Below, one piece after another: positions 1 to 10,944 of a stretch of DNA of 64,000 nucleotides. Source of the DNA: Micromussa lordhowensis. Its lineage: Eukaryota; Cnidaria; Anthozoa; Scleractinia; Lobophylliidae. A program made the position numbers and the translations under genes. Where the stretch lies: positions 29,269,118 through 29,333,117 of the forward strand of contig OZ026604.1 in NCBI GenBank assembly GCA_964020085.1, given 5' to 3'. A model generated the notes under the pieces. It was not told where the DNA came from and did no database searches. It saw nothing but the letters and a program-made list of their open reading frames with translations. The stretch's first letter is position 1; each line of letters starts with the position of its first letter.

Positions 1-3000
1 AAAAACGTAACAAATAAAATTATGAAACAGCTGGCATTAACTAAAGAGACGAAAAGCATGAAGAGGATGGAATCTTATAAGACGTTAACAAGAACGATGT
101 AGTGCAACATCGATGGATCATATCCAATTAACTTGTAAAAAACACAGCTGCGTCCAAGCTTATAGACAACTTGCGATATTTTATAATTCAGCTTGGCAGC
201 AAAGGAAATTAAATGACCATATTTATCAGATTTCTTTTGTTTGTGTCCTCTAGACCTCAATATCAAGCTGAATTTGAATATATCGAAACTGGGCTATTGC
301 TTGAATGTGCTCTAACTCAATCACACTACGCTGTGTTTTTTAATTTTGTTTTGTTTCCTTCTGTTATAGATCGTTTTGACTGTCACGCAATAAAAAAAAA
401 ATAAATCGAAAACCATTCAGTGGATAAAGTCAAAAAATTGTGATCTTATTGGAACTAAATAAATAAGACACTTCTCCAAGTTTTAGGTCTGTGCGTTGTC
501 CGAAACCGCAGATATTCGTCGAAATGTTTCGCAGAAATTTACTGAGCTCAGTATGGAAACGCCATGTTGTTTCACATCAGATGTGCACCAACATGACGGC
601 CGGAAAATAGTGTAAACAGCTGGAAGTTACATTCGCTATGTAGGCGACTGACTATCTGTACTTAACAAACAAGCATTTACATGAGCACTTTCCCAATGCT
701 CTAACTTCTAAAAAGGCTACAAATCATGAGATAGGTAAATCTTTTTCGACAAATACGATCGTAGCTTTATGTCACGCACCGCCATAACTCTAAAACTCAA
801 AATGCTCTGATTTCCAAACGAAGCACGCTATGGAGCTGTAAAATTGTAAACAGATATAATATATCGTCTCTTATACCTCATGAGGATAAAAACTATGATG
901 GCTCTTTAGTTTTGGATTTTAGAAAGAGGTGACGTCACGTGAAAACGATCTATATTTCATTTTTTCATCTACAAAAGAATACATCAGATGACATGTTGTA
1001 AGTGGCTTAACGTGACCGAATTGAGGGAATGCATCTGTGTGAAAGGTGACATGGAATCTTTCTTTCGCTAATCAATTTTTAGGATAAAACAGTTTAAAAT
1101 GAAAAATGAATAAGTTACCGTATCTACGAAAAAGGTATTTATTACTTAAGTCGCGTCCGAATAATTGCAACAGCGAAAGGTTTAATTGAACTATTTACAC
1201 ACTGCTTCGTGAAAGCAGACAGCTTAAGAGAAAGCAAATTGCAAATTGACATTAATCTTTTGAATAAGCCAGTTATTTAACATACAAAGTTCACAAAGTG
1301 CATGTCTGCTAATGACATTGGCCGGAAATGCACGCATGTGCATTTATTGCGTGCGTTTCCTCCATCGAGGCAACAAATGTCACGTCTAAATGTTGCAAGA
1401 ACCATTTACCTAAAAGCAGGAAACCAAAAATGCATATTATGATATATCTCCTGAGGTTCCGTCTATATTACGTCGGAGAAATTTGAACGCACCAGCTTTA
1501 TTTGCACTGTTGTAGTATGCAAACAGTCTCTCTGTTTGCTCGAAATCTATGAGGAAGAACGCAAAACAAAAACAAGCGAGCTGCCGTGAGCGTGCGACTC
1601 GGAGGCCAAACTCATATTTTTTACTCGTTTGGGTGTTTTTGCATTTCAATTAAAAGTATTTTTAACTTAGAAACATTCTTTTCTGTACTCTCTGCACACA
1701 AAGAAAATGATTAAGATTAACAGACTGACTGAAACTGGTAAGTGTAGAGGGCTAATTTGAGACATCAGCAAGCTAATCATGGCAGGTGAAGCTAAACCTT
1801 TGCCGAAGGAATACATGTATAGTATACATGTAAATAGATCAGTTGATCGAAAGAAAAAGTTTAGTCTCGTCTAACTAGATCTAAAGTATACCTTAGACCA
1901 CTCGCGTTATTCACCTTTTGTGACGTCACTATTGTGTACGTGCTCTTATATTATGAACGTTTGCCAAGAATCCAAAGCCAATTCTCACACGCTGTTAAAT
2001 TATTAACATATGTGCTCTTATTTATTCCAAGGGTTTCTATGAAGCACTACAGCAAATACGAAGATAAGAGTGATTATATCTCTGTATCATTCATATGAAA
2101 TTTCATATATTCACTTGTATACTTCACTTGTATACGGGTATATTACGAACTCACTAAGTGGCCAGCTTCCAGATTGCTTGACAGCTCAGTTGGTAGAGCA
2201 CTGCACCGGTATCGCAGAGGTTATGGGTTCGAATCCCGTTCAGGCCTGAATTTTAATTTTTTCAGGCTTTAATTTCACAACTGCTTAAGTTGTGTGCATA
2301 ACTGAGATGATCAATCATATCTTCCTATCATTTCCGCAGTTTAAATATATGAAATTTCATATATTCACTTGTATACTGTAGCAAATAATCCAACAAAGAA
2401 ATGAAGAAAACACACAAATAAATAACTACTGCAAGGAGTATTTGAAGAAAGTTGTAACTCAAAATAGTATTGATAATTACCCTGCAAAAACAAACGTCAC
2501 GAAATCTCTTGGCGTGCAACTCTAAAACCTTTGGTATCTCTTCTGGGATGCGACACAAAAGAAACGTCCTTGTTCAATTACCTTTTCAACGCAGCACTCG
2601 GCCTGCGAAATAACTAAGACCTAGAGTCGTATCACTTTGAACTAGCTAGAATATAATTATATCGAATTAAATCTGAATTTTTCGTTTTAACACCAAGATT
2701 TTGCAATAGCTTTAGAGATGTATGATTGGACATGCAATGATTATGGTCGCGCCACTTAACTCTCAGCCAGTTCCTTCTCGGCCCGAAAATTTAACTTGGC
2801 TCTGGACCCCCATCGCAGAATTTTTTAAACTTTGCAAACCGTTGCATCTTTTCCTGCTGATTACAATTTGATAAAAAGAAGGGTGTTACCGAGCTCGTTT
2901 TTGAGTTATAAGCACTTAAAGCTAAAATTAAGGGTGTTTTTAGCAGGTCATATTGCTGCTATGGAACCTATTGAGCCACAAAATTGACAGCGACTTGTTC

Positions 3001-3775
3001 ACCAATGGTTGTTATTCAATGTCATGATTTTGGCATCATTTGATATAGAGTGGTTATAATGACCCATCAAACTCTAAGTTTTGGAAAGTAGTGGTAAAAT
3101 GTAAACTCGTCGCATTCTCTGTCAATTAAGTACTCGATAAACGTTCAGTTTAGTTGAACTACCGAAAAAAGAAACCCACAACAAAACGAATTGACAAAAT
3201 GGACGACGGCCAACGGCATTAAGGAACATTATTATATGACTTGGGTTTGTAGCCGATCTAACGCGTGCTCTGATTGGCTAATACTAGGGCATTATTCTCC
3301 CGTAATGTCCACGGGCCGATTACGGGCCTGCAAAAGCCAAGCAAAAAGCCATATAATAAACAACTTATTAACCTCGAACGTTCGGCCTTTACGGGGAAAT
3401 CTCGGACAGAGACCTTGCCGTATTGACCCGAGCGATTCACTCTCGGTTAATAAGAAGTTATTAACAGGAGAGATGAAGGAAAATATGTGAAAAATAAATA
3501 GCTTATTCGTTCTGCTGACATAAAAACTATCAGCTAACTTAATCTTAACTCTGTGTTGTATTAAAAGTGAGGTTATGATCGCGACCGACAAAACTCGCCA
3601 CCTGGTTGGTTCACTTCAATGAAAATGACAGGTTGCGTTTCTGCCCTGTGAGGTCATCAAACAACATTGATTTTCTCTGTCACTGGCTCTCTCGGCCAAA
3701 ACAATTCCTCTAATATTTAGTTTGGCGCGCGTTATATCACATTTCATTGAACTTTACACGGCGACTTAAGTAGAC
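1..3775. other. Intergenic region upstream of gene A
   Basis: I see no supported coding exon here. The short open frames have no splice context or recognisable domain. The stretch holds one tRNA-derived SINE (about 2120-2320). The last ~100 bases before the ATG at 3776 should contain the promoter and 5' UTR of gene A, but I cannot point to a clear core-promoter element. Confidence 0.6.
2120..2320 (+). mobile_element. tRNA-derived SINE, copy 1
   Basis: A tRNA-like head lies at about 2174-2249, with an A-box-like stretch (agctcagttggtagagca) and a B box (gggttcgaatccc). The anticodon loop lacks the invariant U33 and the anticodon stem has a mismatch, so this is a SINE head and not a working tRNA. 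The flanks (a short block before it and a tail with cttaagttg and gatgatcaatcat) recur at 20395, 40270, 54905 and 60490. A direct repeat of about 30 bp (core atgaaatttcatatattcac) lies at about 2094-2125 and 2347-2378 on either side and may be a target-site duplication. Confidence 0.7.
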
Positions 3776-6700
3776 ATGTTTAAATCCCTCTGCCGTTCTC
3801 GGAGAAGAAGACGAAATGATACATGGCTGGTGACTTCGGCCATCTTTGTAACTTTCGTAACAGGTAAGTCGAGTTTCTCTTTTAATTTCACCCCATCTTG
3901 AGGAATCAAGCATTCACCGTTTACAAAATAAGTGATTTGTGCTTTAAACGCATCAAGCGGCCTATTAGCAGTTAAAATAACGCTAATGCTTTTTAGAAAT
4001 AACTCTTAAAATCCAACAGGACCGTAACACAACGATCATTTTAATTCAACCACCAGCTGCAAATAGTGTCATATGCTTAGTGAAGCTTAACCACGAAAAC
4101 AACATTGACTTCGTCGGTTATCGAGTGACTCGACCCTACTCTGTTTTAGTTCTTCAGGGCCAATGTTTAGAAAAAGCTGGAAAGTTTATAATCATAACAA
4201 TAAGGGAAAAATATTTCTCGGTTTGCTCTTCTTATTAGAGACTAAAACCCAGACCTACAAATAGAACTTAAGAGCTCCTCATTCCACATTTTATATATTC
4301 TATATGGTATCTGTGGAGGTGCGGTGGTCTCATGATTGGTGCGTTGGACTCCGGATCGAGCGGTCCGGGTTCTCGCCCTGGCAGGGGACATTGCGTTGTG
4401 TTCTTGGGCAAGACACTTTACTCTTACAGTGGCTCACTCCATCTGGGTGTATAAATGGGTACCGGCGAGTAGACCCTGTGATGGACTAGCATTTTATCCA
4501 GGAGCGAGTAGAAATACTCCCAGTCGTTTCATGCTGCAAATTAAAACCGGTAGAAGCTTCAGCTGCATTGGCCGCCACTCACTTGACACAGACGTCGCCT
4601 TTTCATTATGGTATTTGTCTTCGACATTTAGACTTCTGACCTCTGCTCTGACAAAAACATTGGTAACAAACTGATTTAAAAAAATCTACCCAAGAGCAAA
4701 GTATTATTCAGTATCTTTGGTCAGGTGAAATATGCGATGAGTGCACTGTAGAGGAACTTAACCTCAGCCATAATCATGTTTCATGCTTGCTGAGGAGTTT
4801 TATCGTTGTTATTCATTTAACTGATTTGCCATTTCCGAGTTACCTTGTGTCTCTGTTTCAAAACGAGTCCACGTGCAAAACCTTTCGTACGAAAATAAAG
4901 TTTGATTTGCATGAAAATGAACCTGTAGGGAAACACATTTCCATATGAATGGTTAAAGATTCGTTTTGACACAAATCGGAAATGGCTTATTGGATGGACT
5001 TGACGTTACCTTGTTTTTAAATCTATGGTGAGAATCTCCTCAGCATTGTTCTTCTGTTTTAATAATCTTTTTTTCCAAGTGAGTAACCTGTTTGGAACTG
5101 ATATCCAGGATAGATATTATCCCGAATGAGGAAGATAGTTGGGTGATAAATTATCCCTGGCTGATTCTTTCCACATTTGTGTTTCTCAGCCGTTTTAGGC
5201 CACACCATTCTTGAAGAGTACAGCTGTGGACAGGAAGACATCGAGTACAACGTGACTCTAAGAGGAGGGCAATTTGCGGGCATTTTCCACGACCGGGGAC
5301 CCGTGAAGAACATGCAGGAGTGCATGCACATGTGCTGTAATACTAAAAACTGTGACGTGGCCATGATGCACGGGCCAAAGTGTTTTAGCGTGCGTTGTTT
5401 AAATGATTCTACTTGTGAGACGATTCCCGCAGATGATGATGATATTGACATGCAGATAGCACATATGACAACTAAAGGAACAAGAGAACTGAGTGAGTGT
5501 AATCGGCGTTTGGATTGGTCTAACATAGCGTAAACTGCCGCTTATATATCCCCCCCGGTTATTGGCTCATCTAGTTGTAAACCAAAAAAATTATACACCC
5601 GGCTATAAGCTCCTCCTGATAATAGGCTTCCCTTGTTCTGAATTTTTTTTTATTGTGATGCTTTAAAGCTTAATTACAAACCAATAGATGAAAAAAACCT
5701 ATTTCGATCAACACAGCTATAGCTCGTGTCGAAACGGTTTTTTTTTTATTCCGGTTATAAACCTCTTCAGATATAAGCCCCTCCGTTTATAAGCCCATCT
5801 AAAGGCCCTTAAGAAGTTGTATAAGCCCAGGACTTATTATCTGTAGTTTAGGGTAGTTAATTAATAGGGACCATATGATTGGACTACGAGTTCTAGATTG
5901 AGTGCGAGTACGATTTTCTAATTTCAAACCAGTAACATTTTCTGAGCCAACGCTCTTCGTGTTGGTTTTAGGGAGAGAGGGGAGCTCATGGGATGAGATG
6001 AATATGTGACGTGATAAAATGAAGCCTGCAAACTAGAATCGAAAAATCGTTCTCGTATTCGTGCGCTTCCTTGTACTAAAATCTGTTGCTTCTTTCGAGA
6101 GACTATTACATCATTAAGAAGTCCATAAGGATGATTTTTCTGTTAGTGTTACAGGTATATTCGGAAAAGAATTCCGACTTGCAGAATTGCTGAACGTAGT
6201 CCCCGTTTATATTGTTTCTATGCACTTACTAACATTCGTTATCGAAGTAGTTTGGGTCCAGCTAAAAAGTCGAGAAGATGATGTCCTCCATCCTAAGACC
6301 TGCTTATTGTTTGTTCTTTGCTGCGTGGAGCAGGTAACAATAACCTTTTTAAAGGCCTAAGATTAGCACGAGGAAGACTATTTTAGTTATTTTTACTATG
6401 AACTTTATTTCCAGCCAAAACTTTGGTGAATGACAGCGTAGACAGTTTTGACCCGGAGGCCAAGTGTCCTCACAACGAGATCATGTATAATGTGAAACTG
6501 ATGGGTGGACTAAAAGCGGGAAAATTCACTGATATCGGCAAAGTAAAGAGTATTAAGACTTGCATCAGGTACGTACAACGGTCAATCCATTATATATTGC
6601 ACATAAAGCAGCAATTCAAGCCTTATGGCGTCCACACTTCAAATAGTTTTATAATATTGACCAAAATAAAGGCGCTTCGCTTCCCCACCCCACCCATCGG

Positions 6701-9700
6701 CCTGGATACCAACAATGTCCGATCTCAGTATGCCTATAGAACTTTCACTCAGGTGACCAGTAGCCATGCAAATTTATTGGGAAAAAAGAAATTGCTTAGA
6801 TAAGAAAAGAGTTCAAATTCCACGGGATTGGCTTGGGACACGAACATTTACCGCCCCGCCGTTACATATTTGCGGTAACAATATGGCTACTGTGAAAAAA
6901 ATATTCTATAAGACAGGAAAGATGCTATTAACTGACATCTACATTTTAAGATATTGCTGTGAAGCCAAAGTGCAGCCCTGTGACCTGGCCTTCATGCTAT
7001 CTGATCGCTGCTATCTGGTGAAGTGCTACTCAGAAGATAGATGCCAGGCTATCCCTGCGGCTAATATTGACCATTCGTTTAAACAGAAAATGGCGTTCGT
7101 GGCGCCATGGCTATTCGAAAAGAACAAGAAAGTTGGTGAGTGATAAAAATAAAATAAAAAACTGGAAATGACTGGTCAGTTACTTTGCCAGACTAGAGTT
7201 TCATCCGCAGAACAAAAAATGAAACACATGAAAGAAGCTTGTACAGCATAATAAACGGCACCACATGAAAGTACTACTCAACGGTAGCTTTCATTAGAAT
7301 GGTCACACGCTTGGGTTTCACATGCAGACTTGAAAGTTATTCATTCATTATATGATATTTTTCATACTTTTTCTAATACATGTGTTTTTAAATTGTAAAA
7401 GCAAACATAACTGTTTCTGCATGTAGTATTTTCTTATTAGGTTTAATAAAATCGAACCTTTTAAATTGAACATTTAGCCTATAAACGTTTTTTAATCTTC
7501 ATTTAAATTCAGTGAAAATTCCTTCGGGCCAGTCCCCTCATCACTTACAGTGCATTCAAAGTAGACGCTACACAAAGTCTCAGCTACTTGATGGGCAAGA
7601 CGCGGGGCTCTTCACAGACGTGGGCCGAGTGGCGAACCCTCAAATATGTACCCGACTGTGCTGCGAGGAGCCTTCCTGTGATTTGGCTTACATGTTTGGT
7701 CGCACGTGCTTTTTGGTGAAGTGCTACAGTGAGAGGAGCTGTCGGACCATTCCTGATGAGGACGCTCGGCATAACGTCACCAATTTTGACAGATCTACTC
7801 AATATATCATTAAGCGGAAGTTTGGCGTCCGACTCAGAGATGGTAAGGGAAATATAGACGGGACGTTTTACTGTTGTGTGACTCAGTTCCAGAATGTCAA
7901 AGTGCAAAGAGGGTCTTCTAATTCTACTTTGAATTTAGGTTTTGGCTGTCTCTTGTGCAAATTCTCAGCGTACGTACTCTGTAACTTAACTTGATTTGCT
8001 CAAGTTTGTACCGACTCTTCGGCCGCGAATTGTATATAGTCAATTGGTTGGTCTCTCTTTAGTTGAGAATCGTAATAGTTCTTATTCAATTTGCAATTTC
8101 ATTTGTTCACTTACTGTATTCACAATGGACGCAAGAGTTATATAATTTTCACCGACAGTGAGACACTTTCATTCATTCAGAGAATGAGAAGTTTCTATTA
8201 ATTTCAACAATTTATATCACATTGCGTGATATGAAGTATGATTCAAAATTGAAGAGAAAAATCATAAACAAATTAGAATATGAATAATTGAGACAGGTTG
8301 TGTCTTTCCAATTGTCCAAGGGAATTAATGGTCGTCAGACTTCTGGCAGCGTTGGTCTTGATGGACTGGAATATCTTTAGTAAGACTAGATCGGTCTAAT
8401 TTGACTCATTTCATACAATTACTAAACCTTGCTACACTCCTCGGTCCTTCAGTTACTAGAATCAAATAGTTGCCTGTCCGCACCTAGTTATCTAATCCTT
8501 CCTTTCCTTTGATTCCGCTTCTTTTTAGACGGAACCCCAGTTGTGAGAACTGAGACAAACAAGGAAGAAATTTGTCGTTTAGATGGTGAGATAAGAAACA
8601 AAACAATACTCCAAGCCGGTATGGTTTCTGGTAAGCTGACTCACCACAAAGGCGTCAAGGACATTACGTCGTGTATCAAGCGATGCTGCACACAGGAGCA
8701 GTGTCACGTGGCAATGATGATGGCAGACCAATGCTATTCTGTCTTCTGCACGAATGAGCAGTACTGCCAGCCTAAGCCGGCACCAGTTGAGACGCACCAT
8801 ACAAACCCTACAGTGGCTTACGTTAAGAGAGGAGAGATAAGTTTTGGTAATGTATATAATCAGTAAAGGGGGCAAGTTTCTAAACAATCTGTGGTGCTGC
8901 GTCGGTGGGAGTATTACAAGATAATTTGGTTTTATCAACTGGGTTGATAATGTGAATTGTCTACCGTAAAGAGATTCGGAAGCTGACGTTTCGAGCGTTA
9001 GCCCTTCGTCGGAGCGAATCCAATTCGCAATTCGCTCCGACGAAGGGCTAACGCTCGAAACGTCAGCTTCCGAATCTCTTTACGGTGGACAATTCACATT
9101 ATCAACCCAGTTGATAAAACCAAATTATCTATATAATCAGTACTCCAGCCTTCTAACATTTAGACTGTTTGTAAACAATACGTTGAAACGTTGATAGTTG
9201 TTACCATGGTTTATCATTGTTTTGAGCGGTTAAAAAGCTAGTCAAAGCCAAAACTTAAGTCATTGAAACAGTTGAAATGAAGCATTCAGCCTCAGCTCCC
9301 AAAATATACGTTATTATTTTTAAAAGAATGTGTAAAGATATAATTAGGTCGGCATGATATACCTCTCTTGCATTTTTTGGGACAGTTTTCGCAGTAATGC
9401 TCTAATTCTTGGCTCTGCGTTAACTTCGATCTGTATCTGATTTTAGCGCCCAAACCAAGGTCTGTGATGCCATTGATTGAAAGATTCCACCCTAACTTTG
9501 AGCAAGCTGTGGAAGAGGAATACGTGGAGGCTGATGATAACGACTACAATGCTGGCAGTGCAGACGAGGGCCATCAAAACAGTTTGCAGAGTAGCCCAAG
9601 ACAAGATAATAACGTAGAAATGGAGGGAAGTGGTGATAATAGAGAAAATGAAAATGACCAAAGTGGAAGCGCAGACAGTGGAGACGACAGTGGCGACAGC

Positions 9701-9952
9701 GGGTCTGGAGACATCGGTAGCGACGCCATCGAAGAAGAACAAAGCGAGGATCAGTCAAGTGGAGAGAGTGGAGCTGAGGACAGCGGTGATAGCGGAGACG
9801 AAGACGACAGCGGCAACAGTGGAGACGAAGACAATACCGGGGAAAGTGTAGACGAGGAAAGCGGAGATGGAGACGAGGATGCAGAAGATGAACAGCAGGG
9901 ATTTTCACAGCTTAGAAATTCTCCGAGCATTCAAGGCGCTCTCTTCAACTAG
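3776..9952 (+). CDS. Gene A: secreted four-MANSC protein with acidic Ser-Gly-Asp tail
   Basis: The predicted exons are 3776-3863, 5190-5492, 6415-6568, 6951-7135, 7513-7842, 8529-8846 and 9447-9952. All have GT-AG borders and together they give an exact 627-aa frame. Exon 1 encodes an Arg-rich N terminus followed by a hydrophobic signal segment (WLVTSAIFVTFVT). Four MANSC-like domains follow, each with eight cysteines in the order C, C-x3-CC-x4-C, C-x4-C, C. Domain 2 is split by a 382-bp intron between Cys2 and the CC pair, unlike any other domain in the cluster. The last exon (~168 aa) is acidic, dense in Asp, Glu, Ser and Gly, with many Ser-Gly dipeptides in acidic context. There is no transmembrane segment, so secretion is inferred. 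MANSC domains are known from HAI-1, LRP11 and KIAA0319, which are extracellular or membrane proteins. The function here is unknown; the tail suggests glycosaminoglycan attachment or calcium binding. Stop is TAG at 9950-9952. Confidence 0.82.
4309..4565 (+). mobile_element. tRNA-derived SINE of a second family, copy 1
   Basis: It lies in intron 1 of gene A. The sequence begins with a tRNA-like head (ggtctcatgattggtgcg) and a B-box-like block, then a body with gttgtgttcttgggcaagac, a stretch ending in cactttactc, and a tail with gtcgtttcatgctgc. A clear relative lies at 51612-51885 in the same orientation. The open frames across it are artefacts of the repeat. Confidence 0.7.
4817..4990. repeat. 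Dispersed MITE-like repeat in gene A intron 1
   Basis: The ends are loosely inverted: ctgtttcaaaacgagtc near the left, and cgttttgacacaaatcgg near the right. The core carries tttgatttgcatgaaaatga and catatgaatggtt. Relatives occur at about 14800-14985 and 30118-30225, all between exons of the MANSC genes. Confidence 0.55.
5530..5865. repeat. Dispersed repeat with ataagccc motifs
   Basis: The sequence has repeated ttataagccc and ataagctcct words around a conserved middle (gctttaaagcttaatt, then atttcgatcaac). Related copies fill 35335-35990. It lies in the intron after the first MANSC exon of gene A. It looks like a non-autonomous element; I cannot assign a family. Confidence 0.55.
5866..6085. 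repeat. MITE-like repeat, copy 1
   Basis: This stretch matches 16589-16815 over most of its length, sharing gggacc at the start, acgattttc...aatttcaaa, gatgaga...atatgtgacgtga, gaagcctgc and actagaat. The ends carry loosely inverted gagtacgag / ctcgtact words. It lies in an intron of gene A, and its partner lies in an intron of gene B. Confidence 0.6.
8982..9015 (-). ncRNA. Hammerhead-ribozyme-like motif, left arm
   Basis: On the - strand this reads, in order: GCU (stem I), a CCGACGA core where the consensus is CUGANGA, one unpaired A, a four-pair stem II (GGGC/GCUC with loop UAAC), GAAAC, GUC (cleavage triplet), and AGC closing stem I. The U4-to-C change and the spare nucleotide before stem II make activity uncertain. 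Confidence 0.5.
9034..9067 (+). ncRNA. Hammerhead-ribozyme-like motif, right arm
   Basis: This is the mirror copy of the left-arm motif, with the same order: GCU, CCGACGA, an unpaired A, GGGC-UAAC-GCUC, GAAAC, GUC, AGC. Stem III would be only about two pairs with no loop, as expected for the minimal type I hammerheads of Penelope-like elements, which may need two copies to pair. Confidence 0.5.
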
Positions 9953-10479
9953 TGATACTTTGTTGATAGGTAGTCGTATTAGGTAGAGATAACGCTCCTT
10001 TAGGAATTCATCGTTTGAAACTAACGCCTTTTACGCTGAGGTCGTATTGTTACGACAAGCTCAACGTTCCTTTGAGCAAACCCGACGACCAAACCTGGAA
10101 CGATCGATGTCTCTTGGGTTGCATTTGGATTGTGTTAGCTTGTCCGACCGTATACCACGAGACTTAACGATAGAAAACAATACTGACTGTACCATCGAAC
10201 TCGGAAAGAGTTTTGATGGTTCCATTCTGCAACTGAATGTGCGTTACACCAACTCAAATAAGTTTTTCAAGTGCATTCAAAATCTCCTAACTTTACGAGT
10301 TTTTTTACTAGAGTTAAGTGACAAATTACACGAAGGGAATACGGCTAATTCAGTGCCACAAAAAGCAGCCCCAGATTAATCAGTGTATCTTTTACGTTTT
10401 GATATTGCTACGACAAGTGGCCGTGATCTAGAAATAATTACGGTTAACAAGATGTTTTGTAATGGAACTGAAAATTGTG

Positions 10480-10485
10480 AATAAA
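10480..10485 (+). other. Likely polyadenylation signal of gene A
   Basis: AATAAA occurs about 530 bp after the gene A stop codon and is followed by a T-rich stretch. It is the first such hexamer I see downstream of the stop. Confidence 0.45.
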
Positions 10486-10911
10486 CAGATCGTTTTTGTA
10501 GATATTGTAAAACTGTCTCCAAAACCAGTGTTATTTTTCAGTGAAGAAAAAAAAGTTAGGAAATGAGGAAATGAGTCGAGGGGCGCGTTCTGGGAGATGT
10601 AAGCTGATATGTAATGGTGATAGGACTGAGTGGAGTCTAATTCGGTCTGTAATCATACAAGTGGTAACAAAATCGGACGACCGCGCAGCGGGAGTCCGAT
10701 TTGTTTATCACGAGTATGATGACAGACCGAATTACACGACACGAAGTCTTACTACCAATTAATCATAAAAATTGCAATTTCAGTGAAAAGAAGAATAGCC
10801 AAGTTATCAAAGAAAGGGAAAATTTGCATTGGAATACTGACAGAGGAGAAGTAAATTGTTTCATGTCACTCTGAAATTGAGATTGGTTGATTTAAACTAC
10901 AGCTTTGAATG

Positions 10912-10944
<33 letters not shown>

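Larger units (their letters stand above)
8866..9129. mobile_element. Short Penelope-type insertion with inverted ribozyme-like arms
   Basis: The insertion is flanked by a 13-bp direct repeat, tatataatcagta, at 8853-8865 and 9130-9142, which I read as a target-site duplication. Inside is a near-perfect inverted repeat with arms at about 8921-9018 and 9031-9128. Each arm contains a hammerhead-like segment, gacgaagggctaacgctc followed by gaaacgtc. Penelope-like elements are known to carry hammerhead motifs in their terminal repeats. No coding sequence is present. It lies in the intron before gene A's acidic exon. Confidence 0.72.

Noticed and set aside
2174..2249. Possible functional tRNA gene (also at 20476, 40355, 54964, 60573)
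   Set aside because: The anticodon loop lacks U33 and the anticodon stem has a mismatch. The same flanks recur around every copy, which marks a SINE.
9492..9908. Long open frame on the - strand opposite the acidic exon of gene A
   Set aside because: It is the mirror of a low-complexity GA-rich coding exon; the Leu/Arg/His-rich product has no support.
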